Position numbers and translations under genes: made by a program. Below the pieces are notes generated by a model. That model was given only the letters and a program-made list of their open reading frames with translations. It had not been told where the DNA came from and did not search any database. Positions 16,529 to 24,709 of a DNA stretch of 44,351 nt are shown here, in pieces; the first letter of the stretch is position 1; the number at the start of each line of letters is the position of its first letter. Source of the stretch: CAZGKW01 sp964526295 (GTDB lineage: Bacteria > Planctomycetota > Phycisphaerae > FEN-1346); assembly GCA_964526295.1 (NCBI GenBank), contig CAZGKW010000036.1, positions 1 to 44,351 of the forward strand, read 5' to 3'.

Positions 16529-17248
16529 CTAGAAGCCCCGGCCGCCGGTCGCATCGCGGACGGCGTCGTTCTTCTTCCAGTTGGAGTCCTCGGTGCCCTT
16601 GATGGCATCATCGTCGTCGTCACCGCCGCCACCGACGACCTGCCCGCCGCCCTGCTGCTCGCGGGCCTGGGCGATGGCCTCCTGGATCTTTTTCAGGCCG
16701 GCCTTGGCATCCTCGTTCTCCGGGTCGAGCTTCAGCACCTGCTGGTACCGGGCGACGGCCCCGCGGACGTCGCGGTTCCGGAGACGGGTGTCGGCGATCT
16801 CGAGGTACAGCGCGATGGCCTTCGCCATGCAGGGCTTCTCGAACTGGCTGGTGATGGCGTCCTTCAGCTCCGCCTCGTCGACGGCCTTGGCGGCCTGCTT
16901 GGCCCGCAGCGACGCGCCCGTGTAGACCTTGGCGGCCTTCTCCTGGTAGCCGAGGGCCTTGGCGAGGCTCTGCCGGCGCTCCTCCTTCTCCATCTCCTTG
17001 TTGTAGAGCTCCATCTGCTTCTCGGCCACCTCGATCTGGGCGAGGATCGGCTTGATGTGCCGGTTGTACTCATACGTCGACATCTTGTTTTTCAGATCGA
17101 CGCCGGCCTTTTTGGCTGTTTCCCCGGCGGGCTTCTCGCCGCCCTTCTGCCACGGCAGGGCGCCGCCTTCGTCGTCATCCGCCAAGGCGGGCAAGCCGAG
17201 GCTCAGGACAAAACCGAGAACCAGTCCGCCAATCAATGCCCGTCTCAT
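16529..17248 (-). CDS. Exported coiled-coil/TPR protein of unknown function
   Basis: A 239-residue secreted or periplasmic protein. The signal peptide runs from MRRALIGG and is probably cut after LPALA, leaving an acidic N-terminus (DDDEGG). A charged, likely coiled-coil region (residues about 70-130, with AEKQMELYNKEMEKEERR) is followed by one or two TPR units (ALYLEIADTRLRNRDVRGAV, ARYQQVLKLDPENEDAKAGL). The tail has a Gly run, five Asp and a basic end. The ATG at 17248 is chosen for the AAGGAG seven bases upstream. It has its own candidate promoter and a clear terminator, so it is probably a single-gene unit. No function can be assigned. Confidence 0.75.
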   Translation of the reverse strand: MRRALIGGLVLGFVLSLGLPALADDDEGGALPWQKGGEKPAGETAKKAGVDLKNKMSTYEYNRHIKPILAQIEVAEKQMELYNKEMEKEERRQSLAKALGYQEKAAKVYTGASLRAKQAAKAVDEAELKDAITSQFEKPCMAKAIALYLEIADTRLRNRDVRGAVARYQQVLKLDPENEDAKAGLKKIQEAIAQAREQQGGGQVVGGGGDDDDDAIKGTEDSNWKKNDAVRDATGGRGF

Positions 17249-17376
17249 CGTCCGCTCCTTTCCTCGCATCCCGCGGCCGCTCGTCGCACGCTTCGCCCGC
17301 GGCAGCCTGCTCCATTCGCCCCCCACGGCGGAGGGCGGCGGCCCTGGATGGACCACAACCGCGCCGTCTCTTTCCT

Positions 17377-17382
17377 ATTATA
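17377..17382 (-). promoter_or_regulatory. Perfect -10 box upstream of the exported TPR gene
   Basis: TATAAT on the minus strand (17382-17377), about 130 bases before the start at 17248. No acceptable -35 sits 16-18 bases upstream, so the promoter call is tentative. Confidence 0.38.
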
Positions 17383-17493
17383 CGGCCTGTCCCCCCGGCC
17401 GCGACAGCGAAAAGTCCCGTTTCGCCCTCGGTCGATCTCCCGATGCGTCCGCCACGAAGGCGCCACCTGGCCGACCCTCCGGGCCGGGCCGCT

Positions 17494-18888
17494 TCAGCCG
17501 CCCGGCGACGCCAGCCGCTTCACCGCCTCGACCCGCCCCCCGGCGATCTCGGGGTCGGCCGCCTCGGCCATCACCCGCAGGATCGGCTCGGTGTTCGACG
17601 CCCGCACGTGCAGCCACCCGTCGTCCCACGCCAGGTGCAGGCCGTCCCGCTCGTCGACGCGGGCGTCCGCGAAGCGCGACCGGGCCGCCTCGAACACTGC
17701 CGCCGGGTCGGTCTCTCCCAACGGCACCTTGTCCTTCACAAGAGTATAGACGGGCAGCTCGGCGACGAGTTCACTCAATTTCCGTCCCCGTTCGGCCATC
17801 ATCTCGAGCACCAGGGCCGCCCCGGCCAGGCTGTCGCGGACCAGCGTGACCCGGGGGTCGATGACGCCGCCGTTTCCCTCGCCGCCGATGACACAACCGT
17901 CCCGCTCGATGGCCTGGGCGACGTTCACCTCGCCGACGGGAGTCCGGACGAGCCGGACGCCGGCCTCCTGGGCCACGAAGTCCATCATCCGCGACGTCGA
18001 CAGGTTTGCCGCCACCGGCCTCGGCTCGCGGCCCAGCCGGTGGCGGGCCGCCAGGGCCAGGGTGTACTCCTCGCCGACGGCCCGGCCGGTCTCGTCGACC
18101 AGGCCCAGGCGGTCGGCGTCCGGGTCGAGCGCCAGGCCGATGGCGGCCCCGCTCTCGACCACGGTCCGGCCGAGGTCCTGGAGGTGCTCCGGGACCGGCT
18201 CGGGCCCGCGGCCGAACCGCCCGTCCGGCAGGGCGTTGATCGCCACGGTCTCGCACCCCAGCCGGTCGAGGAGGGCGGCCATCTCCGGACCGCCCGCGCC
18301 GTTCACCGGGTCGACCGCCACGGTGTAGCCGGCCCTGCGAATGCGGTCAACGTCGACCGTCGCCAGGACCCGCTCGACGTGGATGTCGGCCGCCTTGGCG
18401 ACCGTCTCGGCGGTCCCCGGCGGGTCGGCGCGGACGAACTCGCCCTGCTCGTAGAGGTCGAGGACGGCCCGGCCCTCGTCGCGCGACAGGGCGAGGCCCT
18501 TTGGCGACATCAGCTTGATGCCGTTGTACGGCGCGGGGTTGTGGCTGGCGGTGATGACGGCCCCGCCGTGCGCGTCGAAGTGCCCCACCAGGACCGCCAG
18601 ACCCGGCGTCGAGAGGATGCCGGCGTCGAGAACGTCGCAGCCGGTCGCGAGGAGCCCCCGCCTGAGGGCATCAGCCAGCTCCGGGCCGCTGGGACGCGAG
18701 TCGCGGGCCATGGCCACCCGGGGCCGACCCGCCGAGGCGGCGGCGCCGTCGTCGGCTCTCGGGCCGCGGTCCGCCCGCGCCACGAGCCACGTGCCGAACG
18801 CCAGGGCGAACCGCTCCACCACTTCCGGGCTGAGTCCGTCCCCGACGATGCCGCGGATGCCGCTGATGCTGACGATCAACTGGGCCAT
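17494..18888 (-). CDS. Phosphohexomutase (phosphoglucosamine/phosphomannomutase family)
   Basis: A 464-residue alpha-D-phosphohexomutase, moving phosphate between O6 and O1 of a hexose phosphate. All four family loops are present: phosphoserine in TASHNP (Ser115), metal loop DPDADR (Asp255, 257, 259), sugar loop GGEGNGGV (335-342) and phosphate loop RASNTEP (429-435). The GEGNGG form of the sugar loop is typical of the phosphoglucosamine/phosphomannose group, so glmM is the best guess, supplying UDP-GlcNAc precursors. Substrate cannot be fixed from motifs. The ATG at 18888 is chosen because the N-terminus then starts MAQLIVSISGIRG, the usual family beginning. Flanking genes do not narrow the pathway. 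Confidence 0.87.
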   Translation of the reverse strand: MAQLIVSISGIRGIVGDGLSPEVVERFALAFGTWLVARADRGPRADDGAAASAGRPRVAMARDSRPSGPELADALRRGLLATGCDVLDAGILSTPGLAVLVGHFDAHGGAVITASHNPAPYNGIKLMSPKGLALSRDEGRAVLDLYEQGEFVRADPPGTAETVAKAADIHVERVLATVDVDRIRRAGYTVAVDPVNGAGGPEMAALLDRLGCETVAINALPDGRFGRGPEPVPEHLQDLGRTVVESGAAIGLALDPDADRLGLVDETGRAVGEEYTLALAARHRLGREPRPVAANLSTSRMMDFVAQEAGVRLVRTPVGEVNVAQAIERDGCVIGGEGNGGVIDPRVTLVRDSLAGAALVLEMMAERGRKLSELVAELPVYTLVKDKVPLGETDPAAVFEAARSRFADARVDERDGLHLAWDDGWLHVRASNTEPILRVMAEAADPEIAGGRVEAVKRLASPGG

Positions 18889-18988
18889 GAGGACTCCGTG
18901 CCTTCCGAGTCGTGGCGTGTCGTGGCGAGTGCGACCTTGGACGGCCGACGCCTTGCGATTATCGGCCTTGCCAGGCGGGGCCGAAAGC

Positions 18989-19011
18989 AAAAAGGCCGTT
19001 AAGCAACCGGC
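18989..19011 (-). terminator. Terminator after the PL22-like gene
   Basis: On the minus strand gccggtt and aacggcc form a short hairpin with one bulge and a 4-base loop, followed by CTTTTTG. It lies about 53 bases past the stop at 19064. Confidence 0.5.
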
Positions 19012-19063
19012 GCCCGCCCCGCACGTCCGAAGCGCGGCGTCCTGCCCGACGTGGCCTCGGGCT

Positions 19064-20317
19064 TCAGCCTCCCTGACGAGCGGCGAACAGCTTGACCTGC
19101 GACAGCGGGACGACGTAGACCTGCGGTGTGCCCGTCGAGTCGGACGTGTAGACGGCGAACCGGGCCGTCTGGCTCAGCGACGGGTGGACGTGGGCGTGCT
19201 CGCGGTGGCCGCCGGTAATGCTGGCGTCGGGCCAGCAGACGGTCTCTCCCGCCCCGGAAGCCAGATCGACCAGGACGAGGGGGTTGTCTCCGGGTTTCTG
19301 GCCGTCCGAGAGGAACCATCGGCCGTCGGCCGACGAGATGCCGTGGCCGAGCACCAGGTCGCTCCGGTAATGCTCCCGCCAGTCGCCGCCGGTCCGGTCG
19401 ATCGAGCAGATGGCCACGGGGACCCATCCGGGCTGGGTCTTCTTGAAGAAGTAGAACCGCTTCCCGTCGGCCGACCACGTCTCATGGGTCGCGCGGAACC
19501 CGTAGGGGCAGGTCAGGAACGGCCGGGCCCGGCCGGTCCGGCAGTCGGCGAGCCACGTCCGGGCCCGCTTCTCCATCGGAAGCGTCATGTCGTTCTGCGT
19601 GTCCGGGTAGGGCACGAAGCTGACGAGGCCGGGCTCGGTCGGGCACAGCAGCGGATGCGATAGCCGCCCCTCCCAGCGGAAGACCTTCCGCACGGTGCGG
19701 TCCTTCAGGTCCACGTGGTAAAACGTCGTCCCGTCCTCGTCCCTGGAGGTGGCCACCGTGAATCGCCCGTCGGCCGAGTAGGACTGGCTCCACCGCGGCC
19801 GACCCTCGAAGCGGTCCGCCAGATCGAGCACCGGCTCGGCCCGGAGGGTCGGCACGTTCAGGCGGACCAGGACCGTCCCCTGGGCGACGTAGGCATCGTC
19901 CGTGTCGGGCAGGACGGTCCAGCTTCGCGCGCGGCCCGCAAGGCTCGTGACCAGGACGATCCGGCCGTCGGCGAGGTCGGCCCGGTAAAGCCGCCACTCG
20001 CCCGTGCGGTTGGACGTGAACAGGACGTACCGGTCGTCGCGGGTGAACGCCTGCCGCTCGAAGTAGGGGGCGACGCTGGCGGCCTTGTCGGTAGTGATCT
20101 GCCAGACCTCGTAGCCGGTCTTCGGGTCGCGGAACTTCTTCCACTCGGCCCACCCACGAGCCGGCTCGGCGGGCCCGGCCGCTTCGGCAGGCGCGGCGGC
20201 AGACGACGAAGGCCCCGAGGAGGGACGGTCACTCGGGTCACCTGCGGCCAAATCCACGCGCGACGCCAAGCACAAGGCGGCGCCACCCATCAGGCAGGCC
20301 ATCCAGCATCTCTCCAT
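19064..20317 (-). CDS. Exported beta-propeller protein, oligogalacturonate-lyase-like (PL22)
   Basis: A 417-residue protein with a hydrophobic leader (MERCWMACLMGGAALCLA) and an Ala/Pro/Ser linker, then a seven-bladed TolB/PL22-type propeller. Family-like blocks are GYEVWQITTD, FTSNRTGEWRLYR, HETWSADGKRFYFF and HREHAHVHPSLSQTARFAVYTSD; the HxHxHP cluster resembles the metal-binding histidines of oligogalacturonate lyases. Activity on pectin fragments is possible, but there is no pectinase cluster around it, so it may act on another uronate polymer or be non-enzymatic. The ATG at 20317 follows AAAGGG. A -35/-10 pair lies about 50 bases upstream and a terminator follows. Confidence 0.72.
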   Translation of the reverse strand: MERCWMACLMGGAALCLASRVDLAAGDPSDRPSSGPSSSAAAPAEAAGPAEPARGWAEWKKFRDPKTGYEVWQITTDKAASVAPYFERQAFTRDDRYVLFTSNRTGEWRLYRADLADGRIVLVTSLAGRARSWTVLPDTDDAYVAQGTVLVRLNVPTLRAEPVLDLADRFEGRPRWSQSYSADGRFTVATSRDEDGTTFYHVDLKDRTVRKVFRWEGRLSHPLLCPTEPGLVSFVPYPDTQNDMTLPMEKRARTWLADCRTGRARPFLTCPYGFRATHETWSADGKRFYFFKKTQPGWVPVAICSIDRTGGDWREHYRSDLVLGHGISSADGRWFLSDGQKPGDNPLVLVDLASGAGETVCWPDASITGGHREHAHVHPSLSQTARFAVYTSDSTGTPQVYVVPLSQVKLFAARQGG

Positions 20318-20362
20318 GAACGGCCCTTTCCGCCGACCACCCGGGAAAGGAAACCCATCGGT

Positions 20363-20391
20363 AGCATACGCACCGCCGACGACCGAATCAA
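20363..20391 (-). promoter_or_regulatory. Candidate promoter of the PL22-like gene
   Basis: On the minus strand TTGATT (20391-20386), 17 bases, TATGCT (20368-20363). Each box matches 4 of 6 positions, and the distance to the start at 20317 is suitable. Confidence 0.42.
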
Positions 20392-20484
20392 CCGCGTTCG
20401 CACTTCCGGCGAAGGGCGCCGCAGAACCGCGAGAGCCGAACGCGGCCGATGAGAAAGCGCCCCGCGGCGTCGGGTCCGGACGGC

Positions 20485-21717
20485 TCACGGCGTTGCGCCC
20501 GCCGCCGGCGAGTAGGGGGCAAAGAGCTCCGCCGGCCCGGCCTCGTTGTGCGGCCCGAACGCCAGGCTCGGCCACCGCTTGACGGCCGCGAGGTCGGGCA
20601 CCGCGACGCCGCCCTTCCGAAAATCGTCGAGCAGGACCCCGTTCAGGTTGACGTCGCCGAGCAGGGCGGCCGAGATCTTGCCCTCGACGGCCGACTCGTC
20701 GCGCCGGCCCCCGTGGCCGTGATACCCGATGACCAGCCGAGCCGCCCGCGGGTCGCGGGTGAAGACGCGGAGCTTGCCGCCGGGCTCGACCAAGAGGCCG
20801 AAGGCGGCTTGGCCGCTCCCGATGAAGCGGCTGGTGTACTTGTTGGGGGCGGGGTTGTAGCGGCCGGTCGAGGGCTGGAAGCCCCGCTCCTGGGTCTCGC
20901 TGAACTTGACGCTGATGCCGAGGTGGGCATCGCGGGTCAGGGGCCGGTCGGGCGACCCAGCCCGCAGGACGCCCTGGACCAGGACGTCGGGGTTGTCGTG
21001 GCGGGCGTTGCGGCGCTTCTCGAACGTGCCGCCCGACTGGATCTCCAGGACCGCCTCCGGGCCGATGATCTGGATGGAGGCGGGCCCGGCCGTGACCTGG
21101 GCGCCGGGCCCCACGATGGCCGTGCCCTCGTTGAACTTGAACTCGTCGTTCGAGGCGAACTCACCCTGAAACTCGACCGACCCGCCGCCGCCCTTTTGGA
21201 CCAGGATCCACGGGGCCACGACCCGCTTGTCGGCGTTGCCCTTGACGACAAAGTCGTCCAAGGTGTTGTCGACGCGGGCGAAGGTGTGGCGGAGGCCCGT
21301 GAAGACGAGCGGCTGAAAATAGACCCGGCCCCCCTTCTTGACGTGGAAGTTGCCATGGATCTCCAGCCGGACCTTGGGCACCGTGAAGCTGGCGTCCCGC
21401 TCGACCGTCAGGTGTCGGCAGACGACCTTGCTCCCGCGCCACGCCGCGCGGGCCCCCGCCGGGACCACCAGGTCCGTCCCGGCGTCGGGCCAGGACGTGG
21501 CGGGCTTGCCGTCCGCGAGCCAGTTGCCGGGGTCGCCCAGGTCGAGCTTCCGGGGATCGACGTTGCCCTTGCCCCAGACGAGCGTCCGGGCCTTCGCCCA
21601 CGTCTCCGTCTCGTACGGCGCCTTGGCGGCGACCGGCGGCTCCGCGGCGAAAGCCAGACAGGCCCCGGTCAGCAGCATGGCCGTCGCCGCGAGCGGCCCC
21701 GGTGAACGTGTGAGCAT
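20485..21717 (-). CDS. Exported protein of unknown function, possibly G8/beta-helix-like
   Basis: A 410-residue exported protein. The signal peptide (MLTRSPGPLAATAMLL, then cleavage near AFAAE) is followed by a region reading NWLADGKPATSWPDAGTDLV and then VPAGARAAW. This resembles the start of G8-type domains, where a Trp/Pro segment leads to a 'GDDVVIPAG' strand. Many short beta-strand stretches with Gly turns follow (GPGAQVTAGPASIQIIG), in keeping with a beta-helix. It ends in a hydrophilic region without an anchor. It lies 167 bases upstream of the PL22-like gene on the same strand, hinting at joint use on extracellular glycans. Assignment beyond 'exported, beta-rich' is weak. Confidence 0.65.
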   Translation of the reverse strand: MLTRSPGPLAATAMLLTGACLAFAAEPPVAAKAPYETETWAKARTLVWGKGNVDPRKLDLGDPGNWLADGKPATSWPDAGTDLVVPAGARAAWRGSKVVCRHLTVERDASFTVPKVRLEIHGNFHVKKGGRVYFQPLVFTGLRHTFARVDNTLDDFVVKGNADKRVVAPWILVQKGGGGSVEFQGEFASNDEFKFNEGTAIVGPGAQVTAGPASIQIIGPEAVLEIQSGGTFEKRRNARHDNPDVLVQGVLRAGSPDRPLTRDAHLGISVKFSETQERGFQPSTGRYNPAPNKYTSRFIGSGQAAFGLLVEPGGKLRVFTRDPRAARLVIGYHGHGGRRDESAVEGKISAALLGDVNLNGVLLDDFRKGGVAVPDLAAVKRWPSLAFGPHNEAGPAELFAPYSPAAGATP

Positions 21718-21751
21718 CGTCTTTCTCCCGCAGCGTCGCGCTCGGCGCACC

Positions 21752-21779
21752 ACCATAGTGCGGCTGCGCGGCTTGTCCA
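21752..21779 (-). promoter_or_regulatory. Candidate promoter of the exported beta-rich gene
   Basis: On the minus strand TGGACA (21779-21774, 5 of 6), a 16-base spacer and TATGGT (21757-21752, 4 of 6), 35 bases before the start codon at 21717. Confidence 0.42.
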
Positions 21780-21818
21780 GCCCCGGGGCGCCGCCCGCGG
21801 CGGCCGATGGCGGTCCGC

Positions 21819-22157
21819 TCAGTCGCACAGGGCCATGAGGGCCGGGAAGACGAGGAACAGGGCCGCGCTCGCCGCGGCGATGACGGTGGCGGCGACGGCC
21901 AGGGCCTTGCGGCGGTCGCGGACGATGCCCACGATGCCGACGACGAGGGCGGCCGGGATCAAGGCGATGACGGCGAGTCCTCCAAGGACCGCGGGCGGCG
22001 CGCCTCAGCCGGGCTTCATATTTCCAGGCGCGTGAACGGGCCGAGGGTTACCAAGGGAAATCCGAAAGGAGAGCAGGGCGATCGTGGCCCACGGCACCAG
22101 GGCCAGCACCAGCGCCGCCTTGCCGAGCGTTGCTTGTGTCGGCTGCGTCGTCTGCAT
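21819..22157 (-). pseudogene. Small multi-pass membrane protein interrupted by an in-frame TGA
   Basis: Reading from ATG 22157, the first half gives MQTTQPTQATLGKAALV with one hydrophobic segment, then hits TGA at 22007-22005 after GNMKPG. The same frame continues open for 61 codons with two clear membrane segments (VLGGLAVIALIPAALVVGIV and LAVAATVIAAASAALFLVF), separated by a basic RDRRK, and ends ALMALCD at 21819. Together the halves make a plausible small membrane protein of about 110 residues with three membrane segments. The TGA may be a true nonsense mutation, a sequencing error or, less likely, recoding. No start codon with a ribosome site precedes the second half. Confidence 0.5.
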
Positions 22158-22307
22158 GGGGGCCATTTGAGTGGTCGCACGGCCAAAGTGCAAGATGCAA
22201 GGCGCGCAGGCGCCTGTGAGCACGTCACCCGCCGTTTCCGCCGCGGGCACGGAGGCCCGCCGGGCAGGGTCTACTGGTATGGGCGTCCGAGTGAACGCTA
22301 TGCCCCC

Positions 22308-23255
22308 TCACGGTGACGGCTCGACGGGCCCCGTCCGCAGCGGTTCCTTGAACGTCAGCGTCCGGCAGGGGAACGGGACCTCGATGCCGGCCTCGTCGAG
22401 GGCCCGCTTGACGGCGGCGACGACCTCGTCGCGGCTGCGGCGGATGTCCAGCAGCTCCGCCCCGGTCCACCAGGTCACCTCGAAGTTGATGCTGCTGCTC
22501 GCGAACTCGCGGGCGACGATCCCCACCGGCCGGTCGTCGCGGACCGTCTCGCACGCCTCGACGGCCTTGCCGATGACCTCCCGCGAGGCATGCACGTCCT
22601 CCCCGTAGGCCACCCCCGCGATCACCGTCGCGCGGCGGGCGCCCCGGTCCGTCAGGACGATGCACGGGTCTTTGAAGAGGATCGAGTTCGGCACGACGAC
22701 CAGCTCGCCCTCGGGCGAACGGATAAGCGTGTTCCTCAGGGTGATGTCCTCGACCCAGCCGGTGATGCCGCTGCGCTCGATCAGGTCGCCCGGCAGGAAC
22801 GGGAACCGGCACAGGATGAGGATGCCGGCGAAGAAGTTCTCGAAGACGTCGCGGAACGCCAGGCCCACCGACACCAGGCCCAGGGCCGTCAGGGCGTCGG
22901 TCGGCGAGAGGTCCGGAAAGACGATCATCGCCGCCAGCGTCAGGCCCAGCAGCCAGATAGCGAGCCGCACGAACCGCCGGATGAGGTGCTTGACGGACGG
23001 GCGAAGCGTGAACCGCTCCAGCAGCCGGTCGGTGACCCGTCGCGACAGGGCCGCCAGCCCGTAGGTGATGACCAGGATGATCAGCCCGCCGACGATCAGC
23101 GGGACGTGGCCGACGAACCCGCCCCAGACCTCGCGGACGGTCTGGATCATGCGGTCGAAGGCGCCGGAGATCGTCTCGGGCGGCGGCGCGTGGCCTGAAG
23201 GAGGGCCGTCGCCGGTGCGGGTCTCTGCGGCGGCGACCAGGAGGTTGATGAGCAC
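22308..23255 (-). CDS. MscS-family mechanosensitive channel
   Basis: An inner-membrane channel that releases solutes on hypo-osmotic shock. After about 40 N-terminal residues come three hydrophobic segments (LIVGGLIILVITYGLAAL; LAIWLLGLTLAAMIVF; ALTALGLVSVGLAFRDVF). The last continues ENFFAGILILCRFPFLPGDL, the pore helix and beta-domain entry typical of MscS. The cytosolic beta and alpha/beta domains follow (VEDITLRNTLIRSPEG, VVPNSILF) with no extra domains. The GTG at 23255 is chosen because MLINLLVAAAE would begin a leader; ATG 23150 is the alternative and neither has a good ribosome site. The long open frame that continues upstream to about 26120 is not coding. It follows the PLP enzyme by 26 bases. 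Confidence 0.86.
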   Translation of the reverse strand: MLINLLVAAAETRTGDGPPSGHAPPPETISGAFDRMIQTVREVWGGFVGHVPLIVGGLIILVITYGLAALSRRVTDRLLERFTLRPSVKHLIRRFVRLAIWLLGLTLAAMIVFPDLSPTDALTALGLVSVGLAFRDVFENFFAGILILCRFPFLPGDLIERSGITGWVEDITLRNTLIRSPEGELVVVPNSILFKDPCIVLTDRGARRATVIAGVAYGEDVHASREVIGKAVEACETVRDDRPVGIVAREFASSSINFEVTWWTGAELLDIRRSRDEVVAAVKRALDEAGIEVPFPCRTLTFKEPLRTGPVEPSP

Positions 23256-23281
23256 GGGAGAGGGAAGATGTGAAGCAGCCC

Positions 23282-24490
23282 CTACGTCGCGGCGTCGAGG
23301 GCCTGGTTCAGGTCGGCGATGATGTCGGCGTCGCCCTCGATACCGACGGCCAGACGAATCAGCGTGTCGGTGATGCCGAGAGCGTACCGCTGCTTGCGGG
23401 TCCGGTCGTAATAGGAGACGGTGGCCGGGTGGGTGATGAGGGTCTCGACGCCGCCCAGGCTCGGCGCGATGAAGCAGAGCTTCAGGGCGTCGAGGAAACG
23501 CTTGGCGGTCTTCAGGCCCCCCTTGATGTCGAACGTGACGACGCCGCCGAAGCCGCGCATCTGCCGCTTGGCCGTCTCGTGGTGGGGATGGCCCTCCAGG
23601 CCGGGATAGTAGACCCGCTTGACGCGCGGGTGGCCTTCGAGGAACCGGGCGACCTTCATGGCGGTCTCGTTCTGCCGCTCGACCCGCAGGGCGAAGGTCT
23701 TGAGGCCCCTGAGGAGCAGGTAGCAGCAGTGGGGGTCGATGACGCCCCCCAGGGCCTTGTGCAGGACCCGGACGGGGTCGATCAGCTCGGTCCGCCCGAG
23801 GACCGCCCCGGCCAGCAGGTCGTTGTGCCCGGCGAGGTACTTCGTGCACGAATGGATGACCAGGTCCACGCCGAACTCCAGCGGCCGCTGGTTGTAGGGC
23901 GTGGCGAAGGTCGAGTCGATCAGCGTCAGGACCTTGTGGCGGCGGGCGATGTCGCGGAGCCGCTCCAGGTCGAAGATGTTCAGGTACGGGTTGGTCGGCG
24001 ACTCCGAGAAGATGAACCGCGTTTTCTTCGTGACGGCCTTGTCGAGGGCCTCGTAGTTGCCGAACGGGACGATCGTGCACCCCACGCCGAATCGGTCCAG
24101 GTACTCCGAGCAGAACTCCAGGGTCTTCTTGTAGGCATCGTCGGTGATGACGATGTGGTCGCCGCTTCGGACCAGGGCGAGGATCGTGGTGACGATCGCG
24201 CTCATGCCGGAGCCGAAGACGACGCAGTCCTCGGCCCCCTCGAGGGCCGCCAGGCGCCGCTGGGCCACCTGCTCGGTGGGGTTGCCGTAGCGTCCGTACT
24301 CGAAGCGGGCCTTGCCGCCCTTCGTGTAGGCCTCGATCTCCCTGGAGTCGGTGAAGACGTAGGTCGATGTCTGGACAATCGGGGTGGTGATGGAGTCGGC
24401 GTAGCGGCGGCGGTCCTCGCCGGCGTGGATGGACCGGGTGGCGATGTCGTGCTTGGGCATGGCATTGGTGACGATGCGGTCCTTGCTCAT
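23282..24490 (-). CDS. Cystathionine gamma-synthase/lyase-family PLP enzyme
   Basis: A 402-residue fold-type I PLP enzyme of the trans-sulfuration family. Diagnostic segments are RFEYGRYGNPTE near the N-terminus, the cofactor-stacking region GSGMSAI, SPTNPYLN, the Schiff-base lysine in SCTKYLAGHND, and SLGGVETLITHP near the C-terminus. These fix the family but not whether it makes cystathionine, cleaves it, or uses sulfide with an activated homoserine. The ATG at 24490 follows GGGAGGA at suitable spacing. It is 219 bases from the dnaA stop and likely shares a message with mscS downstream. No methionine genes adjoin it. Confidence 0.85.
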   Translation of the reverse strand: MSKDRIVTNAMPKHDIATRSIHAGEDRRRYADSITTPIVQTSTYVFTDSREIEAYTKGGKARFEYGRYGNPTEQVAQRRLAALEGAEDCVVFGSGMSAIVTTILALVRSGDHIVITDDAYKKTLEFCSEYLDRFGVGCTIVPFGNYEALDKAVTKKTRFIFSESPTNPYLNIFDLERLRDIARRHKVLTLIDSTFATPYNQRPLEFGVDLVIHSCTKYLAGHNDLLAGAVLGRTELIDPVRVLHKALGGVIDPHCCYLLLRGLKTFALRVERQNETAMKVARFLEGHPRVKRVYYPGLEGHPHHETAKRQMRGFGGVVTFDIKGGLKTAKRFLDALKLCFIAPSLGGVETLITHPATVSYYDRTRKQRYALGITDTLIRLAVGIEGDADIIADLNQALDAAT

Positions 24491-24670
24491 GGTGGGTCCT
24501 CCCGTCCAGGGGCGACCGGGCGAACCGCGAGAGATACCGCGCAGGGCGTGCCGGTTCAAGGGAGTTTGCGGGGAGAAGGGCGTCCGCCAGGCGCGTTTCG
24601 CCGGCGGTCCCGTTCGGCAGGCTCGGGGCAAGCTTGGCCGCCGGCCGGTCCTCGGAGTGTGAGGTGCTAC

Positions 24671-24695
24671 GGCGGGCCCCCGCCCGCCGCCCGAA
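24671..24695. repeat. Second copy of the REP-like hairpin
   Basis: ggcgggc/gcccgcc (24671-24677 and 24682-24688) around cccc forms a perfect 7-bp hairpin. The 24 bases from 24672 match those from 1082 at 21 positions. Both copies lie within 30 bases downstream of a minus-strand stop codon. Confidence 0.5.
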
Positions 24696-24709
24696 GGCAC
24701 GAGCGCCGA

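Noticed and set aside
22005..22007. Selenocysteine recoding of the internal TGA
   Set aside because: The TGA lies in a Pro/Gly loop with no redox motif, and no clear SECIS-like hairpin was seen just downstream. A nonsense mutation is simpler.
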